Assembly (NCBI GenBank): GCA_014529385.2
Contig: CM043964.1
Location: 135,345,420 to 135,409,419 of the forward strand
DNA length: 64,000 bases
Direction: 5' to 3'
DNA from: Adiantum capillus-veneris
Taxonomy: Eukaryota; Streptophyta; Polypodiopsida; Polypodiales; Pteridaceae
Of the stretch, positions 1 to 9,361 are shown one piece after another (within the stretch, counting starts at the first letter, position 1; every line of letters begins with the position of its first letter). The position numbers and the translations under genes are program-made. The notes beneath the pieces are model-generated. The model searched no databases. It saw only the letters and a list, made by a program, of their open reading frames with translations, and had not been told where the DNA came from.

Positions 1-150
1 ATTGTATATACGCCCATCACTCTAGGGCTATCTATATTTCCATTGCACACTAAGTAATACACTCTCTGTTGTGTGCCTTGAGCTTCCTTTGTCTTCTCCA
101 AGTTGTGTGTGTTTTTGTGCAACCCTAATTCCTACGCATACAACATCCCA
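1..150 (+). repeat. Copia LTR, right part, cut by window edge
   Basis: This matches the second half of the LTRs at 12689-12906 and 17540-17767, sharing the words cgcccatcactctagg, cacactaagtaatacactct and gtcttctccaag, up to the caaccctaatt end. No primer-binding site follows it, unlike the copies at 1119 and 12689. It is therefore either a 3' LTR or a solo LTR. Its left part lies outside the window. Confidence 0.75.
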
Positions 151-245
151 ATAGTCAAGTATGAATTTGAAAGCACTAATGTGGAAACCATTACATATGG
201 TTGTATAGCATGATTCAAATTGGATGGACCACCATCATCTAAGCT

Positions 246-470
246 ATGGGGCAAATGATAGAGTCGTAGTCCGTTATTCAAAGCTGTTGGCTCGCCTCCA
301 ATAGTAGCTAGAGTAGGAGAGAATCAATGCCAACAAGTATAAAACGAATGTTCTTGATGATATGGGCAAATGATAGAGCCGTAGTCCACCATTCAAAGCT
401 CTTGGCTTGCCTACAATAGTAGCTAGATCAAGGGAAAATCGATAACAGCAAGTATAAAACAAATGTTCTC
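246..470. repeat. 115-bp tandem duplication
   Basis: Two adjacent copies start at about 246 and 361. Both carry gggcaaatgatagag, cgtagtcc, attcaaagct, ttggct and caatagtagctaga in the same order. They differ by scattered substitutions, so the duplication is not recent. No coding function is apparent. Confidence 0.75.
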
Positions 471-502
471 AAACTCAAAGAAATAATGATCAAAGAGGAT
501 AA

Positions 503-1118
503 CAGCATACCAAGACTATTAAGGAGTTGCAGCAACAAATAAAACATCTCTTGAAGGTGATCAACTCGAACCTCAAGGTTGAGAAGTGCAAACTCAGCAA
601 AGGGCTCCAAGAACACATGCCTCTTTTGGACCCAAAACAAGCCGCCAATGATATTTTGAAAGAGGTACACAATGTAATGTAACACTCTATTGTGGACAAA
701 TATAGCTACAGTCTTTGGTAGAATAATTGGAGTCTAAAGAAAACCTCACTATGAACCTGCAAGATCTGCAAAATCTAGTCACAAATATGACAGAATACCT
801 GGTGGATAAAAGCACTAGATATATGCTCCAAGCAAGAGCCAAGGAGGGGGCCAAGCCAATCAAATACCTAATTAATCACATGTTCAGCCACATGATGGGA
901 CCCCTAATAATAGGCAAGATTAGGCACTTGGAAGCCAGACAGACCAACCCCAAGACTAGCAAACTGAGGTTAATCAATAAAAATTGGCCTTTAGAGGAAG
1001 AAATAAGGGGAATTTTGGTCAGGTGGAGCCATACTCCAACCGTAACTCTGATTATTTTAATCAATGCCTAAGTTTGAGCAAGAAGCTAAGGAAAGAGAAG
1101 CAAGTCCAAATCCAAAGA
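503..1118 (+). pseudogene. unrecognised coding-like relic, helical
   Basis: An open frame at 503-682 (59 codons, no ATG at its start) encodes a Lys/Gln/Glu/Leu-rich helical peptide beginning QHTKTIKELQQQIKHLL. A second open frame, 727-1071 (114 codons from ATG), contains an amphipathic stretch near its start (NLQDLQNLVTNMTEYLVDK). They are in different frames and no domain is recognised. Their position between two Copia LTR copies, and the coiled-coil character, would fit a decayed retrotransposon gag or inserted coding fragment, but this is inference. Neither is supported as a working gene. Confidence 0.25.
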
Positions 1119-1342
1119 TATTACCATATATGTGGTAGTGATGTGTGTGAACATGCTTAGGACAATCGGGGCACTTTTTTCCTCATTAGGATGGTTTTTG
1201 CCCCATGCATTGTATTTAGCCCATCACTCTAGGGATAACTTATCTTTCTATTTACACACTTATCAATACAATCTGTGTTGTGTGCCTTGAGATTCTTCAT
1301 CTTCTCCAAGTTTTGTGTGCATCCTCAACCCTAATTCATATA
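1119..1342 (+). repeat. Copia 5' LTR (same family as 12.7 kb element)
   Basis: The whole 224-bp segment aligns by eye with the LTRs of the complete element at 12689-17767. It begins taTTACCATATatgtggtag, has the same middle (gatgtgtgtgaacatgcttagga) and the same end (tctccaag...ccctaattcatata). The start reads TA instead of TG, as in the 3' LTR at 17540. A primer-binding site follows directly, so it is a 5' LTR. No gag or pol could be found downstream, so the element is truncated or overwritten. Confidence 0.85.
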
Positions 1343-1344
1343 AT

Positions 1345-1356
1345 TGGTATCAGAGC
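1345..1356 (+). other. retrotransposon primer-binding site (tRNA-iMet)
   Basis: TGGTATCAGAGC lies 2 bp after the LTR end. It is the usual complement of the initiator-Met tRNA 3' end in plant Copia elements. The following leader (agcttgcatcctcccgag) resembles the leader after the primer site at 12909. Confidence 0.85.
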
Positions 1357-2244
1357 AGCTTGCATCCTCCCGAGAATAGTTTCTAGTGTCACCAACATCC
1401 CCCTACTCACTTTCTCCAAATTGGGTGAGATTTGGGAAGTGTCAAAATAGAACCATAATGGCCCAATATTGAAGCAATTCCCTCTCACTGTACTTGAAGC
1501 AATACTTGCCTATAACTTGCAATGAAATTGTTTTTTGTGTTTGTTCTTATGCTAAGCTCTATGCTATCTCTTCTAATTCATGTTCTTGTTCTTCTAAGAA
1601 AGCTTGCATTGCTTTGGAAGATATAGCACCTCGTTTTCCCGTGTTTGAGGTTTGAGAAATTCCCTACATCAAGAATGAGAACTCACTGGAAGAGCTTGGT
1701 GATGAAAACTGAGCATGAATAGGAGTGCTTACATGCATGTTGTGAAGGTTCTTCTGCAAGTCTTTATGGGAATAGGAGGAGATGAAATGATTTTAGGCTC
1801 ATGCACTTGTCACATTGTTACTTGAGTTTGGGCCATTAATGCCCCACTCCTATGGCGCCTCAAGGAAATAAAAGCCATTTTTTATGTATCCCTCATGCAT
1901 TCGCCAATCCTTGTTACTCAAATTTGGACCAGAATGTCCCACTCATCTGGCGCCTTGGAAAATGATAGCCATTGCTGATGTATCCCTCATGCATTCACCA
2001 GTCCTTGTAATCACTATTGTCTTGAGTTACAAAAGGTATTCCTAATGGATTCAAAATAATCAAAATGAGATAGTTCTCCCTAGATGCTCTTGGTAGGTGA
2101 TTTATCCTTCTAGTCTCTGAACAACAATCAAAATGCCAATGAAATTGCAGTGCAGCAGGTGAAGAGCTTTGAGAGGGTGCAAAAAAAAATCACTGTAAAT
2201 CCTCAATTTTTTTAGCAAGCTTGAACACTCTAATCTTGAGGCTA

Positions 2245-2247
<3 letters not shown>
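1357..2247. other. Copia leader remnant and unassigned DNA
   Basis: The first 100 bases or so look like element leader. After about 1480 I see no conserved coding frame. Two loosely repeated phrases (gccccactcctatggcgcct near 1840 and gtcccactcatctggcgcct near 1937, each followed by a cctcatgcattc phrase) show a diverged tandem duplication of about 100 bp. Confidence 0.45.

Positions 2248-2307
<60 letters not shown>
2248..2307. repeat. (CT)n microsatellite
   Basis: About 30 uninterrupted CT units. Read-through of the array gives meaningless Arg-Glu repeats on the minus strand. Confidence 0.97.
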
Positions 2308-2310
<3 letters not shown>

Positions 2311-2524
2311 TACATTAAATAGCTCAATAAGAGCAGACGTGGAGCCGATCTATCTTTAGAAAAACTCAATAACATATGAAGATCATTTGTTGACCTTTCA
2401 TTTCAAGTTTGCATGCACCGAACCTGTGTGATCTGCATAGCACTATCCTCTACAAGGTTGCCACCTCCTTGACAATGATCATGAGCTCATGCACAGTTCG
2501 CCCACCCAGTGATCACTCTCATCT

Positions 2525-2619
2525 CTAGCACCCTCCTCCTCCCCCACTTGGCTCCTCCTCCACGGCCATGCTCTGACTATGGCCAGAGCTTGCTCTCTGG
2601 CTGGAGCTCCCTTTTTATA
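2525..2619 (-). promoter_or_regulatory. possible promoter with TATA box, minus strand
   Basis: On the minus strand TATAAAAAG (2619-2611) lies in a locally GC-rich tract. About 42 bases downstream is an ATG at 2569 in the context GAGCATGGCC, opening a 14-codon frame (MAVEEEPSGGGGGC) that stops at 2525. The layout resembles the 5' end of a gene, but no further exon was recognised toward lower coordinates. It may be an orphan gene 5' end or chance. Confidence 0.25.
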
Positions 2620-2940
2620 CCAAGATTTACCTGATGGTCTACCCCAATCATCAACATTATAAGTATTTATTGCTAGCTATAAGTATTTTACCCATGATCA
2701 TGAGTGGTTCTTTTGTAAGTATCGTCCTGTAGTACTTATTATTATACTTCTACAATCTAACTAGAGCACTATACCTAGTCGTTGGGTGCCTCAACCTTAT
2801 TATATTCCCGGGGGATTCATTGTGTTCCTTCGTAGGGTACCGCGTGAGTGTACAATAGGGGGGTTTTTGGATTCTGTATATAAGCGTATAACAATAGGGG
2901 TAGTCCCTCATTATTTCATACTCATACCGTATACATAAAG

Positions 2941-2996
2941 AAGGGGGGGGGGGGTTTACATTCAACTACCTGAGCCACCTTAAATACATTAGTAAA

Positions 2997-3045
<49 letters not shown>
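2941..3045. repeat. poly-G run and (TC)n microsatellite
   Basis: An uninterrupted G run of about 12 bases begins near 2943. A TC array follows at 3002-3045. The two are about 45 bp apart. Confidence 0.9.
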
Positions 3046-3047
<2 letters not shown>

Positions 3048-3204
3048 GCATCAATGAGTACTTTCATGGCGTGGTGAAAATAAGGGCAAACTTCTTCTCT
3101 CTTCTTTTTTTTTTGTCAAATTAGAAGCTTTTATCGATAATTACACTAAAACTTATGTAAAGTTCCATGTTTTCTTAAAGCCAAGCTCAAACCCCTCTAA
3201 TTTG

Positions 3205-4100
3205 TCAAAATTCCCAAAATACCCTTCAAATTTTTAAAATTCCCAAAGTACCCATGTAACTATTTTGGTCCGATTGTTCAAGGTTTTCTAATTTTTATTC
3301 CTTTTTGACAATTGAGATGCATTTTTGAGTGGTTAACATGTAATTTGTCAGATATTACCTCACAAAACAGGTGATTATGTCCAAAAATAATGAAGCGATT
3401 CATCTCCAGAGCCTACATAACAAATTCAAATTCTAGTTTTAGCATCTTGTATTGATAGACAATCACTCTTCTTATGAAACGAAAAAAACTTTTTTATCTT
3501 TAGAGAAATTTAATCTCACGACAGGGGTATTTTGGGAATTTTGGAAAATTTGAAGGGCATTTTGGAAATTCATGACAAAATATTGGGGTATTTTGGGAAT
3601 TTTTACAATTTGAGGGGTATTTTGGGGTTCATAGATTCATGATTATTTTTAGGAAAAATTGCCAAAATACCCCTCAAATTTCAAAAATTCTAAAAATACC
3701 CTCAAAATTTTGTCATAAATTTTCAATATGCCCTTCAAATTTTCCAAAATTCCCAAAATACCCCTTGTTGTGAGATTAAATTTCTCCAAAGATAATATTC
3801 TTTTTAGCTTTTCATAAGCAGACTGATTGTCTATCAATACAACATATCAAAACTAGAATTTGAGTTGGTTATGTGGGCTTCGCAGATGAATTGCTTTCTT
3901 ATTTTTAGACATAATTTCCTTTTCTGCAAGGTAATTTGTGACAAATTACATGTTAAGCACTTAAACATAGATCTCAATCGTCAAAAAGAAATATGGATTA
4001 GAAAATCTTGAGCAAACCGACCAAAATAGATGCAAGGGTATTTTTGGAATTTTTGAAATTTCCACGAAAAGGGGGAGGGGGGGTATTTTGTAAATTTTCC
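3205..4100. repeat. long imperfect inverted repeat (foldback)
   Basis: The left arm (about 3205-3625) and the right arm (about 3662-4100) are reverse complements of each other over roughly 430 bp. Matching landmarks are attgatagacaatcac (left) with gattgtctatcaat (right), agagaaatttaatctcac with gtgagattaaatttctcc, aacatgtaatttgtca with tgacaaattacatgtt, and gaggggtattttgg with ccaaaatacccctc. The centre is near 3643 with a loop of about 35 bp. The arms are AT-rich and full of aaaattcccaaaatacccc-type phrases. No transposase was seen. It is most likely a foldback or MITE-like element; a transcript would form a long hairpin. Confidence 0.85.
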
Positions 4101-4707
4101 TTATTTCTATTTGCTTATCGACCTTGAAGTTTGGGTTTTGTCCACGGCGGTGTGAACGCATACCCCTAAAAACATTTTCTTGCTCAAGACTCGAACTCCA
4201 GATTCTCTCATGCATCTCACTTTCCCCTACTCTCGAGTCTCTACTGTCGTTGTTGTTTATTGTGTCCAGATACCACAGTGGAGGTCGTTCGAGTCCCGAC
4301 TTGAGAGAGTTGCACTGCTATGGGTAACGGCCTGCGTCACAAGGTCAATGAGTCATGACCTGCTGTGAGCCTGCGGCACGCACATCAACTCTCGACTCTC
4401 GGTGCCTAATCTTATAACAAGGGTATCTTTGAGGAAATTGGATTTTCTTTAAAGTGGAACGAGTATGTGACAACGATTTCAAAAAAAGAAAGAAAGAAGT
4501 GAATCAGTGACGATACTGCATCGGAAGAAAAAAGGAGAAGAAGAAGAGGGAGGGGAAAGAAGGAACAGGAGGCGGAGGCAAATACATTGCAAGAGGGTGA
4601 GGTAGGGACGAAGCTGCAGGAGGCTGAGGTAGGGTCGAATTAGGAGAACCGATTGGCGGGCAAAAGCATAGTTTGTTATATATTTTTTCATGTTTATGTT
4701 TTGCCCA

Positions 4708-4916
4708 ACTTACAGCTCGACCTGTTGGCGCTCTTGGCTAGAGGAGTCGATGAAACGCTTTGCTCATTTGTTCGGGTATGAGTTCGATTCTTGACCTCAC
4801 CCTTTTACAAGGTGAGGTCTTAGGAAGGGGAGCGATGAGACTCTACATAGGAATCTATGTAGAAATGAATATAATAACGTATGTCCCAGTATGAACTAGT
4901 TTGTTCATCAAAAAAG
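4708..4916 (+). mobile_element. candidate tRNA-derived SINE
   Basis: A possible RNA polymerase III A box (TGGCTAGAGGAG, 4735-4746) is followed at tRNA-like spacing by a good B box (GAGTTCGATTC, 4780-4790). Just after it, gacctcacc and ggtgaggtc (4793-4801 and 4811-4819) form a perfect 9-bp stem with a 9-base loop. The segment ends with an A-rich tail (catcaaaaaagaa). No clear target duplication was found. A decayed tRNA pseudogene is the alternative. Confidence 0.45.
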
Positions 4917-5379
4917 AATATGTCCCTATGAGTATGTCAAGTCTTTGTCTGCCAACAACGTCATTGGTAATTTGCATTATGAGTGTTTAATACATCTGTT
5001 TTCTATTTTTAGCTTCTCTAAAGTTGAATTAAACTCTAACGTGCAATGTGCATCGTGAGTAATTGTGAAGACCATCATTAGTTTGCGGCCCTTTGTGGCC
5101 ATGTAGGATGTGGGAAATTGGAGCTCTTTGTATTTTTCCAACCAAAAGAAAATCAAGGCGAGTTAAAATTCTTCTATTTTTTAGGTCAAAATTTGAAGGG
5201 TTTTCCGGGTATATACATTAAAACTTATGTGAATTTCTTGGTTCTCTTCGAGGCAAGCTCAAAACCTAACCGGGATTTTACACTATTAGTCGGTTAAAAT
5301 ACGTCGAGTCCCGAATATTTTCTAACACTGTTAAGCTAAGAGTAAAACTATAGGTACTTCAAAGTTGAATCACCCTTAA

Positions 5380-6090
5380 GGGTTGGTGCACATTGCAAGG
5401 CTTGCCATAAACATTTTTCATATCCAAAGAAAATAGGGACAAATAATAAACTTAAAACTATTCTGGTTTTTAGATCACAATTTGAAGTATCTATCGGTAA
5501 TTACACTAAATCTTGCTAGATTTTGCAATTTTTTTCAAGGCAAGCTCGAAACCTAGTGGAGATTTTGCAAGTTAGTGATAATCTATAAAAATTAGAATGC
5601 ATTATTTCAATTTTCAATGTCCATTAAAGAGTTCAACTTTCCACTAAACAATGTGGACTACGTACATATAATGTATGTTGATTTTTTTGTTAAATAACGA
5701 CTTTATCTACCATATAGAAAGACTCTTGACTCTTAGTGAAAGATTCAATATTTCTCTAGCTAAGTATAGAGTTTCTATTATGTAGGACTAGGTGTTCAAA
5801 AAAAAAAGGAATGAGACCTCGTATGTTCAAGCTGGGTGTGTGACATCGTATGTTTTTTTTTTATCTTGTCTTTTCAAGTTTTCTTGAAGTAGTAGAAGTG
5901 GTCATTTTGTGTGTAGACCAAAATGTATTAAATTTTCAAGAGTTTCTTCTTGTAAAGAGTTGCCTTAGCTAAAGCTACAATTATCTATTGTAAATGTACA
6001 TGTAGATTTTTAGACAACCCAAAATTGAAATGAATTTACAATTAAAATAGTCTCAATTCATTGCATGGTTATACGGTTTGGCTGGTTGTG
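5380..6090 (+). repeat. dispersed direct repeat, copy A
   Basis: This is collinear with 8545-9240. Shared phrases in the same order are aattacactaaatctt/aattgcactaaatctt, tttcaaggcaagctc, ttcaattttcaatgtccatt, aagctgggtgtgtga, tcttttcaag and attatctattgtaaatgt. Each copy lies upstream of one of the two gene relics (6.9 and 9.4 kb). The segment is AT-rich and non-coding. Confidence 0.75.
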
Positions 6091-6721
6091 TTATAGATTT
6101 TGAGATTGTTAGTTTTTTTTTTTTATAGTTACAAATTCTATAGTCTCAATTTCTCACATGGTCATATGGCTTGACCAGGTGTGTTATCTTGAGCTATAAT
6201 TTCTTGCCTAGACATGTCTAGTATACTTGGGTCTGTGTGTCACACATACACATTATCTTTATTTTGTATATAATTGCAAAGATAGTCTCAATTTGTCACA
6301 TGGTCATATGGGTTGATCGGGTGTGTCATCATGAGCTATCGATTTTTACCTTCAGTTCTTCTAGCTATCCATAAATCTTGACCGAGTCTCTTGAGCTATC
6401 CATTCTTACCAAATGTTAAGTTGTGCCTCTTTTTATAATAAAAAGTGTTATAGATTTTGAGATTGTTAGTTTCTTTTCTTTGTAGTTACAAATTCTATAG
6501 TCTCAATTTCTCACATGGTCATATGGCTTGACCGGATGTGTTGATCTTGCGCTATAGTTTCTTGCCAAGACATGTCTAGTATACCTTGGGTTTTGTGTGT
6601 CACACATAGACAATGTCTTTATCTTGTGTATAATTACAAATATAGTCTCAATTTGTCATATGGTCATATGGCTTGACCGGGTGTGCCATCTTGAGCTATT
6701 GATTTTTATCTTCAGTTCTTT
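6086..6721 (+). repeat. about 357-bp tandem duplication
   Basis: Two copies start at about 6086 and 6444. Both contain gttatagattttgagattg, gtctcaatttctcacatggt, catatggcttgacc, agacatgtctagtat and gtctcaatttgtca. Within each copy a shorter phrase (agtctcaatttnncanatggtcatatgg) occurs twice, so the structure is nested. A partial further copy is at 9190-9235. Confidence 0.8.
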
Positions 6722-6849
6722 TAACTTTCAAAGTGATATATGGGTCACATTAGGTTAATGTAGGAGCCTTAATGGATAGTTTAAAATAGACTCAAAAATA
6801 TCTACCTATATGTAGGTTGACTTCTCATTTCTTTTTGTTCATAGGATAT

Positions 6850-8173
6850 CTATATAGCTAGTATGGCATAGGGTAAGAAGAAGGCATTTCTTTAGTCTCT
6901 AAGGTCAACTATTTGTAAGATGATTAGTGAATTACCAGAGAAGCAGGTGCAAAGTATTGTGAAAAATGAAACGCTCATAGAAAAAATGCTTGAAAAAGCA
7001 ATTGTAAATGCGGTCTCCAAGGAAACCTTTGTTATAAGTAAAGACAAAGCTCACCACTCTGCTTATAATATCATTGGTAACATAAAAAAGTGGGCCCATG
7101 ATTTATATGAATCTCTTCCCGAAGGTGTTTAGTTGATAACACTCAAGTCTTGGGATTTGGCTTGGCGTGCAAAAAGAGAGAAGACTAAGCGTGCCAAAGA
7201 TATAGATACACAATATGTGTTATCTGAAAAGCTACGAAGGGAGCAAGTAAACCATGCCCAAGAGAAGACGGTGTCAGAGATAGAATGCCATGGACATCCA
7301 ATTGCAAACTCTCTTCAGAGTTCTGCAAGAAACTCGGAGTTTACTTTGACACTTGGCATACCACATGATACTATCACCTATTTACAGAACTTGGGTGTCA
7401 GCTCCTTTGGTACATGCTTTTAAGTAAGATTTGATGGTATTTTGTATCTTCCAAGTGAAAATATGTATGCAACGAAGCAGTATCCACGAATTCTTGGACA
7501 AAAATTAAAGTCCTCAAGGATGAGGTCAGTTTTGATCGTCGACACAGGGAGATTGTGCGTAGTATTGCACATACATGCAATGAACCTTTGATAGCATTTT
7601 TCCTTACTTCAATGGAGAAAGCATTGGAAAAATGATGCATAGTCTACCTTTTGAGAAGCTAACTAAGCTGAATCAAGGAGAATTAACTCGAGTCATGGCC
7701 TTTGCAAACAATCTACGAAATATCATAGCTTCCTTAGCACACACAATAGCATATGCCCATCAATTGGACGTTGTTCATGTGACCTGCATCCTTTCTATGT
7801 TATGTTATCTTTTACTAGGGATTCCGATCCTCTAGTTGGCATCATTGATTGGATATTAGCCATGAGGCATGCATCAAAGAGGCGAGAGTCTCTCAATTGT
7901 TGTCAAAGCAAATCCCATAAGCCTAAACCTTGGATTGCTCCAAAGCTATTGAAGGACACACATAACAACCATGTGTATACCAGAGAGGTTTATGTTTATG
8001 CATTAGCATGGCTTATTGATCAAATGATCAAGTTTTGTAGGGAGTTGTCTATGGAATACAATACCGATCGGCTAGCATCTCGTTCAGCAAGTGAAGCATA
8101 CCATATTCAAAAGATTGTAAAAGTTGGGTATCTTCTACAAGAATTGAATAGAAAATCATTTGAAGAATTGTAG
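6850..8173 (+). pseudogene. decayed multi-frame gene relic A, unknown family
   Basis: A run of coding-like sequence is split by stops and shifts across three frames. Blocks are 6920-7132 (70 codons, MISELPEKQVQSIVKNETLI...), 7133-7423 (basic, charged: AWRAKREKTKRAKDIDTQYV), a stretch near 7515-7635 (HREIVRSIAHTCNEPLIAFF), 7632-7780 and 7817-8173 (ends LLQELNRKSFEEL). A pyrimidine-rich intron-like acceptor (tttttgttcatag) lies at 6834-6846. I do not recognise the family. It lies between the two copies of the 5.4/8.6-kb repeat and just upstream of relic B, so the two could be parts of one locus. Confidence 0.55.
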
Positions 8174-9240
8174 GCAGACTTAACCCACATGCACTTGGAT
8201 GGGAATAAATGCTTGCGGCCATTGGTAGAAATGATGCCAGTCTTTTATTGAGTTAAACTCTTTTGTCTTGTAGCAAGATGTTAGCCATCAAAAGTGTAAC
8301 TTTCTTTTCGACTAGATGTTGTCATCAAAGATGTATTTCTTTTGTTTCAACCGTTGTATCGCAAGTGTTTCTACTCTAAAAGATTTGTTTGTGTATTTTA
8401 AATTTATCTTCTACAGTCACGAAGATAGTTTATACTTTGTTTTTGGAATCTATTTGTAGATGGCTCCTATTGGACGATGTGCCGCATCTTTTAATTTTTC
8501 ATTATGTTGCACATAGGGAGTCCTTAGCTGCAGGTGATGCTTTCAAAGTATATAATGAATTCAAATTTGTGGGCATTTGTTGGTAATTGCACTAAATCTT
8601 TGTTGATACTTTTTCAAGGCAAGCTCAAAATCTAGCTAAGATTTTGCAAGAGCATTGGCTTAGTGATAGTCTGTAGAAATTTCAATGCATAACTTCAATT
8701 TTCAATGTCCATTAAAGAGTCATGAAGATTCAATATTGATCTAGCTAAGTAAAGGATTTGTATTGGTTAGGACTGGGTGTTTACTAAAGTATTCAGATTT
8801 TTGTATGTTCATTGCCAATACTCAAAAAAAGAACTTGGAAACTTGGAAAACGCCCTCTATTGGAGCTTGTAAACCCTTTCTTTACATGCTCGAGTCTTAA
8901 AGAGTTTTGTATGCTTCAATCTTTTTTTTTTTGGGTCATACTCAAAATTTTGAGTGGTAGTATTGTATTAACTCAATAGCAAATGTACATTAAGTCTTAA
9001 GCTGGGTGTGTGATGCCGTAGGTTTTCTTTCAAAGACTCAAAGATTCCTTTCTTTTCAAGTCTTTTTGAAGTAGCAGAGACAGACATTCTGAGTGCAGAT
9101 TTCTTTTAGCAATAATTATCTATTGTAAATGTACATGTAGATTATTTGGCAACCCAAAATTAAAATGGATTTATGTATTTACAAATAGAATAGTCTCAAT
9201 TTGTCACATGATCATATGGTTTGATTGGGTGTGTTACAAA
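8174..9240 (+). repeat. spacer holding dispersed direct repeat, copy B
   Basis: From about 8545 this is the second copy of the 5380-6090 repeat. It contains the aattgcactaaatctt, tttttcaaggcaagctc, ttcaattttcaatgtcc and tatctattgtaaatgtacatg phrases. It lacks the 6.1-6.7 kb duplicated extension except for a short end. The part at 8174-8545 shows no feature. Confidence 0.7.
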
Positions 9241-9264
9241 TTATGACCTGAGTCATGTGCTACC

Positions 9265-9268
<4 letters not shown>

Positions 9269-9313
<45 letters not shown>
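9269..9313. repeat. (AG)n microsatellite
   Basis: About 22 AG units, ending about 48 bp before the ATG of relic B. If relic B was ever transcribed, this array would lie in its leader or core promoter. Confidence 0.97.
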
Positions 9314-9315
<2 letters not shown>

Positions 9316-9361
9316 CTTGTTTATGAATGGGTCTTGTCTTTACAGATAAGCAGACTCAGGT

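Noticed and set aside
7398-7640. Minus-strand 80-codon frame within relic A
   Set aside because: The opposite strand carries the coding-like blocks, so this is antisense noise.
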